Part shown: in pieces, positions 36,605 to 49,472 of the stretch | Layout of the letters: every line of letters starts with the position of its first letter | Position numbering within the stretch: position 1 is the first letter of the stretch | NCBI GenBank assembly: GCA_027886175.1 | Contig: JAJNNQ010000075.1 | Location: 54,559,001-54,623,000, forward strand | Length of the DNA stretch: 64,000 bases | Source: Phylloscopus collybita | Taxonomy: Eukaryota > Chordata > Aves > Passeriformes > Phylloscopidae | Direction of reading: 5' to 3' | Position numbers and translations under genes: made by a program | Notes under the pieces: generated by a model | The model's database searches: none | What the model was told of the DNA's origin: nothing | Seen by the model: the letters and a program-made list of their open reading frames with translations, nothing else

Positions 36605-39164
36605 ATGAAATAATGTTTTATGAGAGTCATAAATAAAGAAAATTTTGAAAATGTATGGGAGTTTCTAGATATTGGTATTACATTCTCCAAAAGTTCTTGA
36701 CTTAAAAGCTATTTTTAAAGGATATATGAAAATTTAGATCTTTCTGACATCCTTATACTCTGACGTAAAATCAAGATATACTATTAGGTTAAGCAAAAAA
36801 CCAAAATCTAAGCTACATAGTATCTGGGACTTCACTCTTCGTAGTCAAGTTGCCTTGTGATATCTCAGAGCATAATTTTTGCATAATTCCCTTGCTACTT
36901 GGTACATGCAACTCTTCCTATAAAAAGTGGGGAAATGCTGTTTATACTTCCATTGTCATTCAAAATATTCCTTACAATGAATAAAAATAGGATATCTTTG
37001 GATATTATTTTAAATTATTAATTCCCTTTGACTAAAACTCCACTAAGAAGGAAGTCATGAACATCATTAGAATATGTGTTGAAATTTGCCTTTTGAAAAG
37101 TCATTGTTCAAATTTTGCTCAGTTGTTGGGTGAGTTCTGTAAGGTTTCTATGTAGAAAAGAACCTTTGAAAAATTTGTGCTATTATTGGGTGCCTTGAAT
37201 ACCCACACATGCTGCCTTTTCAACACACTTTTATCACAGGTCCTTACATTCCGGTCATTCTTCAAGTTTTATCTTGTTTCAGAGGGGGAGAGAAAAAAAA
37301 TAAACAACACCAAAAAACCCAGTGTGATAGCCATGGAAAACTGGATTAAAAATTCAATATGGCTAAAGACTTCAGAGCAACACCCAAAATTCAAATGACT
37401 TTAATTCAGTTAATTGTTATTGTTAGTTGTCAAGATTACTTAGGTTCTGGACTAGTGCTCTCAATAGAAGAAAGCCAGACACCTAGATTCTTTTGAAGCT
37501 GGAAAAATATTGGGTTTTATTTCGCCTTTTTTTTTGTTCTGATTTTTTTAACTTTTTATTAATTTCTTTGATTTTTCAACCATTTTTTTATCCTTACTAA
37601 AACATGAATCTTCCTCTTTCTAGCCGACATTGAAGACTCCTTTCTTACTGAGAGGCTGGGGCACTGGATGTTCCACCCCACTTTTTTTCCCTTTCCTCAT
37701 TTAAAAACATTTCCTGTTTGCACCTCAGTTTAATGAATTACCTATTCACCCCTCAGTTCTTTCCCCACTGCTGTAGGTCATCTGCCATAACAATTTATTG
37801 CATCTTTTTCCTTCTTTATAATCTTTGTGTGTCATTTTCCCCTCATTACCTGTGTGACCCTCTGTTGCTTCTCTGCTCAATGTTACCTCTCAAATAGACC
37901 TCTTCGTGCAGATTTCTTTTGATATTTTACTTCATAGAGTCCCATTGTAAAAAATCATATTGTTGAGCCAAAGTCTCTGTGTGTCATTCAGAGGGTAATT
38001 TTGGCAATTTCAAGAGCTCTTAATGCTTTGTAGCCTCAGCTTTTGTGTTTCCAACTAAGCAGTTATCATCCGGACTTTATGTATTACCAGAGTACTGAAA
38101 TGCACAATCAGACTCAACATTTTTACCTACCTTTTTACCTACATCACCTATTTTTTCTTTCAATTTAAAGAGCTTCTTAAGCCAAGAAGTAAAAAATAGA
38201 CAGGCAGAAAAAGAAGGAAAGCAATTCCTGCCTTGGATGATTTTAATAAGCTAGAAGTCATGGTGAATGTTAAGTGTTGAGAAGTAATATACTGGAAGAG
38301 TCAGATGTTTAAAATGCAAGACTTCATTTTCACAGTGATTAGGAAAGAAAGGAGCTATACATGGAATAAGGCCTGCATCAGAAAGGGGCACCAAGTGTGC
38401 TGAGATGTGGGATTTTTCAGTCCATAGAAGACATTCAGAGGACAACTTCCCTCCTGGTCTATACACAGACCTGTTGACCAGGGCTTTGGAAAAGATTGGA
38501 AAAGTCCTTTGCATATTTCAGTTTTCTCCTCAGCTTTAAAAACCATACTAAGCTAAAATCTATAGATATGTTCAGTATAGGTTAATTGAAGTTTTTCAGA
38601 AATATTACTTATGGTATGGTTTGTGTTCTTTCATCTGAAATATTTATTAGCTGTTGAAATTTGATGAAATAAACACGTGTCTGGGAGAAGTCATCAGAGC
38701 ATTCTGTTAAGAATTAAGTACTCTCAGTTGCTTGAAAAGAATATTAAAACCAATAAAGGCTGATGCTGATGTTGTGACATCAGTGTGGTGCACTGCATGG
38801 TCAAAGTAGCATTTCCAGAACAAAGGTGGTAAGAGAAAGGATTAAGAACACCATAGAAATAATTGTTATCAGACCTTGATAATGAAGTAGCCCAAATCAT
38901 GCTACCTAAAGAAGTTGTGCATTCAGGAACGGAGCAGAGTTTGTGGAAGGCAGAAGTAATCTGAGAAGATTTCAAAGAGCCATGATGAACTGTATTGACA
39001 TGCAGTTGCAAAAATCCAATTTGTTCAAAAATTATACATGTTTAAGGAGGCTAACAGCTCCAGGATAAGAATGAGTAAAGGTGAAATATTAATTTCTGGA
39101 GAAAAAGTTCTGGCTAAAGAAACAAAGTAACAATGTAGATTTTTAAAGGTAACAATGTAAACAT

Positions 39165-39235
39165 TAAAAAAACCAAAAACAAAAAAGAAAACAAAAACCA
39201 AACAAACAAAATAAAAAAAAAAAAGAGAAACCCAC
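39165..39235 (+). repeat. A/C-rich imperfect simple tract
   Basis: Runs of A broken by C or CC (AAACC, AAAAC, AAAC units), ending in a 12-A run. Confidence 0.75.
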
Positions 39236-42200
39236 CAATACTAAACTAAATTAAATTTAAAAATATATTACAGGTACAATTGACTCTATACAACTAATTT
39301 AATACCATTATCTGTATTGGTTTTCTTAAGTGGAAGAGACTGTATAATAACCAATGTTTCACCTTGGAAACGTGCCTATGAAAATTAGAGACTTATGGTG
39401 CTAAGTTAGCAAAATATGACCAGGACTATTTCTGCCATGACAATTACCAATTTTTATTGGTAATTTTTATGTGTCTCTGTAAATTCAAACAGCAACTCAT
39501 GGAGAAGAGCAGGAAGAAAAAAACATGGATTGTAGTTCTCATCTCTCACTGCTTTAATTACTAGATTTGTGAGACACATGGGGGAATTTCCTCTGGGAAG
39601 TAATGTTTTAATAAAATCTCAAGACAAGAGATAGGAGGTCTCTTCATGGATGCACACATATATTTATTGAAAGTGATGTGCAAGGCTTTGGGTACTTCTT
39701 TTAAAGTTAATTCCTTCACAGTGGTGCATGGAAATTAGTATGAAGAACTAGCGCTTCAGGGTTCATTAATGACTTGGTACTTTTCAAGCCACTTCTTGGC
39801 CTTGGATATGGACATCAACATTTTTGTTTTGCAGAGTTTTCTTTTCCTTCATTAGGCTATGCAACGCTATTTGGTTCCTGTGGAGCCAATTGGATAACTT
39901 CAGTGCATATAAATATATGAATATACATGAGCTTTCAGAGATATCATGATTCATTAAATCATAATTTACCCCACAAAATAAGTTCTTACAAAATAAATCA
40001 CTGTAATAAGTTTTTATGGGTAGGTCACTTTTTTAAAGCAACTTTATCCACATAATTCCCCGTCTTTCAGAAGTCTGTCTGAGCTTCTGACTTTAATTCA
40101 TTACAAGCCAACAGAAACTGGGAAGTCCATGAAGTTGCCATAGTAACTCAATAGACAAAGACTTAATTCCCTAGTTTATATAAGACAGAATGCATATCCC
40201 GCAGACAGTAATGGGCTTAAATTATTTAGGTCTATATAGTCAAAGGATTATATATATTTAAAAAAATAAGTGTCAGTTCCTTAGTTAGTGAAAAATGGGC
40301 TTTGATTACCCTATGCTGTCTCAAAAGTCTTTTTGTGTGGGATAGGAAGCCAATCAAAAAGCCAAGTGCATGAAAAGGAAGAGAAACCAGGGTATGGTAA
40401 AAGTAGTTCTTTTCCATGTTAAACCTTTCCAGAGGTTATGAGTTATGCTGTTCACTTATTAAGAATTTATTTGGAAAAAATCCCTCAAACTGAGCTGTTA
40501 AGATCCGTAGAGGTCATGTGGATTTGAAAAAGAGAGAGGATGGCACACTTGGAATTTTGCAATCTAGTGAAAACAATGGAACTGATGTCAATTGTTGCTT
40601 TTCCCCATTCATAAATACAATTTGCAGTAACGATGCTGAGGTAAAAAGACGTAGAATAGCAAAGCTGAAGAAGGCTGTTGAAAAATGTGCTATGAACCAC
40701 ATAATTTTGTCATGGGAAGCAAGATTTACTGAGGGGCACTATGTAATTTTGGATTAAGAGTGTGGCATAATCAATAGTTAGGCTGGGTTGTGTCAAGATG
40801 GATGTGACAAAACTAATAAAAAGTAACTATATATTTGCTTGCTCCAAACGATTTCCCACTTCTCAGTTTTTTGATCACAAACTGAAAATCTTTTGCTTAG
40901 AATTGTTTTGAGATCACCCATTAACACAACAATAACTGTTTTCTTTGTCTATGTGTTTAATTTTGCCCTCCTTCCCCACACCTTCTGCTTTATGATATAT
41001 TTAGCTACTGGGAAGATTGAAATCATAAAGCAGGCCTGCTGCATTGCAACTTGCCTAAATAGCATTGGTAAATATAAATACAATAAACAATTTTTGGGAA
41101 CATTGCAGTAGTAAATGTATAGGGACATTTTAATCATCAAATCTACCAATAACTCCGAGAGTCTTAGCAAACAAATTCTATAAAATTTAATTATTTAATT
41201 CCCTCAATTAATGAACTGTGTAAGTCTTTTTCATGAGGCTCCTGAGTACATCAGTTATTTTAACCCCGCAAGTGCAAAAAGAACAGCTCAGGTGGGAATT
41301 GCCACTAGAGCTTTATTGTATTTCATGTTGCTTTATTTATTCTTTTCTTGTATTTTAAGTTATATTCCAGATTTCATTAAATATTGAGCCTGAGAGTCTC
41401 CCATTCACATTTAATTTGAAGAGCAGACTGACATCTATTTCTTCTAGAATGGGAGCCTGTCATGCAATCAGACTTTATCTTTGTATTTACATTTTGTGTC
41501 ATTTCAACTATCTCTTGTTGTTCCAGTGTTTTAGGTCCTTTTATAGTTTCCTGCTCAGCACTTTTAAACTGTAGATAAATGGCATGAAAGGCAACGGGGC
41601 GTGAAAAACTATTCAGACAAGTAAAAAGAAAATTTTTAAGGAAAAAGTAAAGGAAAACGGGGACCAGCTAGATATGCCACTATCATAAATTTCTTTGTTG
41701 CTCCATATGATAACAGAAAGGTTAAGGGTTTGGGTTTTTTTGTGATTTTTGGTAAGTTTTCTTTTGTTCAGGAAGGTCTCGTGAGTTGTGAGGTACCATA
41801 GGCAGTTGCCTTAATGATAGGTTTGTTCTCATCTCCCTTTTCTAACCTCCATCCCTATTCAGCACACTCTTGTGTTTTTAGGGGTCTCTTACAGAAAACA
41901 TACATTTTTATGAGAAAAATGTCCTCTGATTTTGAACTTCCTAAATGGGTTTGGGTTTTCTTTTGGTCATGTATTTTTGGTATTTTTTTTCTCTCAAAGT
42001 CTGTTACAGAACATATGAACTTTGTATTGTATGTGCTACAGCCTAGTTAGCTTTCCACTGTAAGTATTAATTTTAATGAAATTATCTGTCTTCTGGACAC
42101 TCAGAATTAGAAGACTGCTCAGGAACCTAGTGTCTAATTCACTACTTTCACAAAGGCCATCATATATGAGAGTGTAATGAATGGAGGATATTTGCAAAAT

Positions 42201-43359
42201 ACAGGTATGTGCATACTTCATTGGGGTTGAAACCTCCTTTAGTAGTGCTTCATAATTTCACTAAGGCTTTGTTTAAACAAAAATCAGGTTAAAGTATCTA
42301 GACAACTGGCCAAAAATTCAAGTAGAGATAAACTGGGATTACTCCCTGGTCTCATGGTTTTGCTGCAGAGAAACATGTAAACAAAAGGGCAATAACAATA
42401 TTTTAGTCCTGAGTTCTTGGTGTTATTGCCAATTCCTGTCAGCCAGAAAGTAAATTCTGTACATTTTCACTTTCATTTCCCTTCAAATTACTTTTGTGAC
42501 CTCCTTGCCCCTAACTGAAATATGACTCCAAATATACATTGCTAATGCTGATTATGTTATTGTACTATTTCACCTTTGCTGTGCAGTATCAAAGGAGCAG
42601 AAACAGGGACAGGGTATTGGCATGGTGCTATGGAGTCTTAAGCACAGCACAGAAATTCCCCTCTTTGGGAAGGGGCCAGGGCCATTATCCATGCTAAGAG
42701 AGCCAGCATAGCAACATGAAAACAAAACAAAAAATCCCCACAGTATAGAAAGTGTCATTTTCCAAACAAATAAATACAAGGGTTTCAAGTTTTCTTAGTA
42801 GAACATAAAAATAAGCTCTACTCTGTAGAGTAATGAATAAATCTAGTTTGTTGATTCTACCCATAGCTGAAACAGTGTAAAGAAGGATTAGGTAAAACTA
42901 AAAGAGACAAATGTATGAAGCATTCACACAAAACCGCCAAGAGAAAAGAGGTAACATGCCAGCTAGAGCAGGGAATAGATTAAGGATTTTAGATCATCTG
43001 AACTTGTCTTTTGGGACATCTTGCCATTTCCTTCACTTGATATCCAATGAGCTTTACAGAATGCAAACAGCAATATTTAAAATAAGCAAATACGGAAGTA
43101 CTACAGCTTAAAATTGAAATAGGCTTGAACAAAATATTTTACCTTGAGAGAATCATTTAATTCTGAGCTATTTTAAAGTTGGAAAATTCAAAATTAATTA
43201 AATTATCTGATTTTTTTCAATGGATTATCTTTCTTTGTGAAAGAGAATGAGAAGGGAAAAAAAAATCTCATAAAAATCCAGTTAGTTCATATAAAACGAA
43301 AAAGAGGGTGGCATTTTTATGTGTGGGTCACACCACTTTTTTTTTTTTTTTTTTTCCAA

Positions 43360-43500
43360 ATACTGATATCAAACTGGATGATGAACTATTTGCAGCCAGG
43401 ATCAAGTAGAGACCAAGTAGGCTTTGTGAAAAGGCAACCTTAAAGTAAAATACGATCTATTATCAGGAGTCTTGCAGTATAGTCTATTTGGATTTATAAT
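43360..43500 (+). pseudogene. Possible old non-CR1 LINE reverse-transcriptase remnant
   Basis: One frame reads MMNYLQPGSSRDQVGFVKRQ before a stop. The order 'NYL...(S)xDQVGFVKxRQ' resembles the block ahead of the catalytic motif in L1-clade reverse transcriptases, and a neighbouring frame continues with weak similarity. The match is short and could be chance. Confidence 0.22.
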
Positions 43501-43877
43501 CTTTGTGGAAACAGCAACTGATTCAACATGCAGGGTGCATAATTCATCTGTAATGAAAGCACTTCACCTTGAAGAGCACTTCCAGTGCTACTGGCTCTCA
43601 GTACAACATTGTTCTATATTGAGAATTCAGGGGGGGAATTGTGCTTAATGGTAAATGATTTTTAAGAGTTCCCATTTTATCCCATCAGAGGACTACGTTG
43701 CTCTTCTGCAATCTTCTTAAACAATAGTTTGCAGTTTATACCTTACATTTTAACAGCTGTTTTCAGTAGTCTGCCTTTTCCCCCTCTTCTTACACCAGGT
43801 ACTTTTGCTGTCCCTGGTCAGCCCCCCTTGCTCTTCAAATGGAGAAATTGTGTACTGTGAGTTGAACAAGCTATGAG

Positions 43878-43964
43878 AAAAAAACCCCAACAAAACAACA
43901 CAACAAAAACCACACACACACCCCAAAACAAACAAACAAACAAACAAAAAACCCAAACTAACTA
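43878..43964 (+). repeat. A/C-rich imperfect simple tract
   Basis: AACAAC, CACACACA and (CAAA)n units in succession with no G or T for more than 70 bases. Confidence 0.85.
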
Positions 43965-45349
43965 AAAAGCTGGGTTTTTTTGACAGTTTATTTATTACTA
44001 GTACAATAGAAGAGAAGTTTTGAAGGAAGAAAATGCCTGATAAGGTAGGACAGTGACTGTCAGGCTTACAGCATGTTTTATGGCTTCAACTCCTTCATAA
44101 AGATGGTTTCTTTTGAAAGCTAAGGTTAATCTCTTGTAACAGGACTTTTTCTTGTACGGTGTTGAGTTTTTTGAGTATTTTAATACAAGGTCTAAGAACT
44201 ACTTCCAATGTCATTACATATAAATCCAAATGCGCATTCACCTTTAGAATGCCTGTACAATATCACCATAACTATGGGATTTATTTCTGCTGAGGAAGCA
44301 GAAGGATCAAAAGAATGGAAAGAAAATTATTATTTCAAGATACTTTTTTATTGTTATTGTTATTTTAGCACGTTTTCCTAAGCGAAATAAAAATAGAAAG
44401 TGCTTGGAGGTTAAGTCCTTTATCCATCTGATAACCAAAATCCTTCCTGATTTTCTCTTTCTTTATAGAAAGAGGTCTTTGACTAGGTTGAGTTCAATGG
44501 AACAAACTGAATTCTATAGGTTATGTTTACTGCTATCAAAAAATGGCAAACTAATCTGAAACGATGCCAAAAAATTCCCCTGCTGTAAATGTAACCTGTT
44601 TTCTTTATCACAGATGTAGAAATGGGAGAGTTATAGTACATTATGACTACTGGAAAACAAAACATGAACATATAAACATCTATAGAGAAGTATTCAAAAT
44701 TTTAAAAATAGTTCAAAAGTTCAAAGTACAAAATAGCTTTCAGCACTAGAAGGGATGTTTTTTAACACACATTAGCATCATTTATGGACTATTTCTGTAC
44801 ATACAGGTTGTAGCCCTTAAATGACCAAAACAAACTCAATTTATGTTTGAAACTGAAGAACTTGTATGTGATTTAATGGAAATGCTATCAATTTTCTTAT
44901 CTTTTGTACATATATATGTGATTTTTAAAATGGTAAATAGTAAACTATTTTATATATCAATAACTAGCTGTCTAATGGGGTAGACCTGAATACCTAAAAA
45001 AATTACTGCTGAGGTATGCCCTCCTAAAGTCTTTAAGGCTTTGTATCTTCAGTGCCAGACACTTGAATTAATATTTTTAATGCATAAAATTGATGCAGTT
45101 GTATTTTATGACCATTTTTAATAAATATTTTGGTATTTAAACATAAAATTAGTGAGTTTTCTATGTGAAAACCATGTAGTTTAGCATCTCCATTTTTCGA
45201 AACCTTTTTTTTTTTTTTTTTTAATTAATTTCCTCTCTTGAGAGAGAAATGTGAGGACATGTAAAATTAAATAATTTTTTTTTTTTTAAGCTGAGTTTTC
45301 ATTAATTGTGAAGTCATTTCAAACTAATCTTTAACCAACTCTTAAGCCC

Positions 45350-45620
45350 ATGAAGCAGTGCCGGGCACGACTGGGCAGGCTGTGACTGATAAGCCGCAGC
45401 CCGTGGTTTGTCAGCAGCGAGGCAGTGAGTGAGTGAGTGAGTGAGTGAGTGAGTGAATGAGTGAGTGCCGGAGCTCGACGCTGTGACTGGCAGCAGGGCC
45501 GGGCTGGCTCAGCATCCCGGTTATCCCGAGTTATCTCCCTCCCCAGCCCCGGGAGGCAGCAAGCCACCGGCGGCTGCTGAGGCTGTCACCCGCGGTTCAG
45601 CCTCGCATCAAGCAATCGAT
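45350..45620. promoter_or_regulatory. Small CpG-dense island, candidate CDH19 first exon region
   Basis: Roughly 270 bases with about 18 CpG dinucleotides in an otherwise CpG-poor region, including GCCGGGC, CCGGCGG and CCGCGG. A TGAG microsatellite interrupts it. It lies directly downstream, on the minus strand, of a TATA box at 45650-45657. CDH19 exon 2 starts with spliced 5'UTR, so a non-coding first exon is needed; this is the only promoter-like CpG cluster on the correct side within the window. Donor candidates (for example CGCGG|GTGACA near 45590) are not decisive. It could instead serve an unrelated non-coding transcript. Confidence 0.5.
45425..45467 (+). repeat. (TGAG)n microsatellite
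   Basis: About ten GTGA units with one GAAT interruption, inside the CpG island. On the minus strand it reads (TCAC)n. Confidence 0.9.
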
Positions 45621-45628
45621 GTGTCTGA

Positions 45629-45657
45629 TGGGCAAATACCTCGCAGTGTCTTTTATA
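45629..45657 (-). promoter_or_regulatory. TATA box and initiator-like site, minus strand
   Basis: On the minus strand TATAAAAG occupies 45657-45650. An initiator-like CCCATC is centred on an A at 45629, 28 bases downstream of the first T, the normal TATA-to-start distance. Transcription would run left, through the CpG island toward CDH19 exon 2 about 20 kb away. The motifs are read directly; activity is inferred. Confidence 0.45.
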
Positions 45658-47010
45658 CAGATGAACTCGCTGCCACTTGACAGAGTTCCAACCTTTTACA
45701 CCTATTAAGGAAGGAAACAATAATGCTGTCCTCTTCTCTTCAGGGTTTTCTATATGCTGCCCCTGACTGTGTCCTAAATGAATCAAGAAATCAATTTGCA
45801 GCCTCTCAGCCTCAGTTAAATCAAACTTATTCACAGTTTCTGCTGAGTAAAAAACATCCCATGCTTCTCCTCAGTACCCACTGTCATTTTAACAAGATCT
45901 AGCAGAGCCTTGGCCAAAGGTACACCGTCCAGAATGTTTAATTTTGCTTTTTTTCCTCCTCTTTTTAGCTTTCCTTGTTACCTTTTTATTATTTTATTAC
46001 TTTACCTTTATTAGTGTTATTTGTGTAAATTATTTCTTCTCCTAGAATCATTGTCTGATAAATACAGCTGCTAAATGAGGTACAAAATTAATTTTATCAC
46101 CAGAAGAATGGAACATAATATGGAATAAAGTTCTTTTATTGAAAAATAGCAACTACAAGATGAAATATTACAGTGTTTATTGTGAACTTATAGATGTTAT
46201 GGGCCTGGTAATAACCTAAGAGTTTATCTAATTTTTTTTTTTTTATGTGAATATTTACTCTTTATGGCATAGATAACATTTCTGCTTTTTAATAATATGG
46301 AGTCTGAGGCTCTCATGTTTTCTTGAGATGGCATTTATTAATTTAAATACCTTAAGTTAAAGAGTGCAATGTCCTATGCAGCCTCCCTAAATAGTCAATG
46401 GAAAGAGAAAAGTATCTATGTTTTACAAAATTGCAAGAAAGGTAAGCAGCATATGGAGTCTAAAACATCATTTTTCTGTCCAGAGAGAATCTTGGCAGTT
46501 AACCTAATGCAATAACTTATTTGAAGACATTTACAGGCAGGTGACATGCTCCTCTGTTAGGAATGTTTTCATTTCAGGTAGCGAAACATGATTCCAGTAG
46601 AGGAAATTAGACCAGAACAAAGATGTTTCATACATTAACTAGTTTAAAATAATGTTTAAAATTCATTGAAAAAATGCTATTTATCTTCTTGGTACAAACT
46701 ACTTTGAATTATAATATATGCCCCTTTTTTTTAAACCATTTTTTTCTAGATTAAACAAAAGGAATAATGCTATCCAAAAGAACTGGCATTTCTTCTTTTT
46801 TTCCCCCCCCCAGTGTATTTAAAAAATTATAAAGAAAGAACTTCAGAAAACTTTTTCTCGCATATTTTAGTCCCTGTTTAATGCAGTTGATTGCCAGAAT
46901 GCTTTTTCTCCATATGATTACTAAGATTTATGATCAATATGATCATAATGTCATAGTACTGTAGTATCATACTAAGATATGAATCCTAAACCTCCATGTC
47001 ATGTAGAAAT

Positions 47011-47185
47011 AAAAACAAAAACAAACAAAAACCCAACAAGAGAAAACAAAACAAAACAAAAAACCAAAAAACCCAAAAAAACCCAAACAAACAAAAAACC
47101 AAAACCACAACAAAAACAAACAAACAGACAAAACCACAAAAGACAAACAAACAAACAAAAAACAACCCCCCAAAAAACCCCAAAC
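47011..47185 (+). repeat. A/C-rich tract, about 175 bases
   Basis: Imperfect AAAC, AAAACC and AACAAAC units with only a handful of G and T, ending in six C then CCCC. It is the strand mirror of the T/G tract at 36430-36604. Frames on both strands across it are artefacts. Confidence 0.9.
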
Positions 47186-48189
47186 ATATCTCTTTTGGAT
47201 ATGAGAAAACATCAAAACAAAATGAAGTTTTATTACCTCACTTTATAGTAATTTTGTCACACATAATTAAAATGATCTCATTTTTCATGCGTTAGAGGAA
47301 AATTTTTCACTGACATTAATTTATTCTCCAATAGGTTCTGCTATATCAGCCTGTAGGATCACCTCATTTCCTGGGTTTAAGTATAGTGAACATAACTCCA
47401 AAATAGCCAGACATAAAAAAAAGAAAGCCTACAGGCAACAATTATGAATTCCTAGAAATCTAAAGTTGCTGCCAGTGGAAGGCCACTGTAATTGTTCCAA
47501 GAGAGTTTTTCTTCAGATATCCTACTGAAAGAGTGTGTTTTTTTACTCCCTTTGACATTTATGATTAGTAATACTCAGGAATACACTCTATCATTTTTAT
47601 GATGCAACAGTCTTTTCTGTGCTGTCTAGTTTTCATTTGAAACAAAATGGGCTGAATCAGATTGCCGTAGCTCAGACTTAAGCAGCATTTCTCCACTTGG
47701 AAATCAGCTATTACTCTGAAGAGGCTATCTATCAGGGAAAAAAAAAAAAAAGAAGAAAAAAAAAGAAAAAAGGAATAAACAGGCAAATTACACTACAAAA
47801 ACCCAATGAATGAAAAAAGCAAAAAATCCGTGATTTATGTCAACTTAACAGTTATTCACATCTCTGAATTATTTACTTTTGAAGTTTGTATAATGCGGAT
47901 GGCAAACATGAATATAAATTTATATTTTAGAGTTTCTTTGAATGCTTCATGCATGCAACAATACCCTGCTTGTAGACACTACATTTGGGAGTAGGTTATT
48001 GCTTTAACTTTTCTTCTCTTCTGATAGAATCTCTTCATTTTAGGGAAATAAACAATATTATCTATTTAAAATAACTTTTTAGAAAAAATGTTTAATTATT
48101 TGGGGGGGTTAAGTTAATTAATTATTAGGTTTGGTTTTAAGGACTTAATATAATATAATGTTGGGTGGGGTTTTTTTTGTTAGGGCTGG

Positions 48190-48680
48190 GTTGCTAAGAG
48201 CACTCAGATGGTGGTGGTAGAACTAACTAGCTCTGCCCATCAAATGAGGATACATCATGATCCAGTCTTTGTCACCTGAAGGTGGCTCAGGATCCCATGG
48301 TGAGCAGTTTGTGGTGCTGCTCTGCAGGAGCTGCCAGCAGAGGAGAAAAGCTCTGAAAAGCCCAGTCAGTGGCACAGTCATGGTGCAGAGTGCTGAGTGT
48401 CTGAATGGGGGATCCCTGTTGGATATCCACCCGTGGGACCAGTAGTTAACGGGGTGGGGGTTGCTCAGAGAGTTATGTGGGGAGGGACCCCACAGCATGT
48501 GAGAAGAGAAACTCTGTGTACATGTGGGAGGACTCAAAGAGGGGATCAGAGAGACCCATCCAAGGCTGTGCACTGTGTGGTGGAGACTGCTCTGTTGACC
48601 TCCCCGAGCTTCGTCCTGGAGGGCAACGCCACTGCCACTGCCACAGGCTGCAGGACAGAGGGGTAGCATCACCATGAAAT
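48190..48680. other. GC-richer block with a 150-codon open frame, unassigned
   Basis: About 490 bases clearly richer in G and C than the surroundings. The minus strand is open for 150 codons (48223-48675) and plus-strand frames overlap it. The conceptual protein is proline-, serine- and histidine-rich with no domain I recognise, and no splice structure or start context supports it. An old repeat or retrogene remnant is more likely than a gene. Confidence 0.3.
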
Positions 48681-49426
48681 TTCATATAGCTCTGATTATA
48701 ATGTTCAGATAACTGAGCCCATTTATTCTACACACTGTCAAATTGGCCTTATGCTATGACAGTCTTTGAGTCTAGGCTCTGTTTTCCTGTTACCTTTAAG
48801 TGGGAAAAAAATTCTGTAATATGATCGCTAAACAAAATAGCTGAGATAAAGAACTGAGTGGAAGAAAATTACATGTGAGGCACCAGAAAATGGGTCTAAT
48901 TGTGTAACATTTGCACACTCCTAAAAGAGTGCATATGATAAGCCAAGAAATCATCACAGTTTCTGTCTCTGTGACATTTCCAAATGCTATTTATACATTT
49001 TCTGGGTCAGTCTTTTATGAAAATAGCCATGTATGCTGGCTATCTAATGACCTGACATTTGAAACCAATTCAATTTATATGTTAAATTTGATGTTAGGAG
49101 AAAACCAATACACTTACCACATTTTCGTTCTGTAAGACTAGTTGTCATCTTAATTTGTCTGGAAACATCTTTTTATTTTCCAGGAGTGTCTCATGAGATA
49201 CAAAGTAGAATAAATCATTTTAGCTCTTCTACTACTGGGATTTACTGTTAAGGGTAAATTTTGGCCTAGTCAATATACATCACAGCAATACACAAAAACA
49301 GCACCAGCAATGCCCTTAATGTTCCCCAACAACTATCTGCATCTCCTGGGGAGAGTGAGAAATCAGCTGTTAGAAGTAGAACTGGGCAGTAATTGAAAAG
49401 AGCACTGTTTTCTAATTTGTTAGTAA

Positions 49427-49472
49427 AGATGGAAGGTTTATGGTTTGCCAGATGGAAGGTTTATAGTTTGCC
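49427..49472. repeat. 23-bp tandem duplication
   Basis: Copies at 49427-49449 and 49450-49472 of a unit beginning AGATGGAAGGTTTAT, with one mismatch. Confidence 0.85.

Larger units (their letters stand above)
36605..45349. other. Non-coding stretch, no gene recognised
   Basis: AT-rich DNA with two A/C tracts (39165-39235, 43878-43964), a 21-T run (about 43338-43359) and one weak LINE-like coding remnant (about 43360-43500). Otherwise nothing identifiable. Confidence 0.6.

Noticed and set aside
36415..36690. Long open frames on both strands
   Set aside because: They translate the T/G-only tract into phenylalanine, glycine or lysine/proline runs. The lack of stops is due to base composition.
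46967..47295. Several overlapping open frames on both strands
   Set aside because: Same artefact, across the A/C-only tract.
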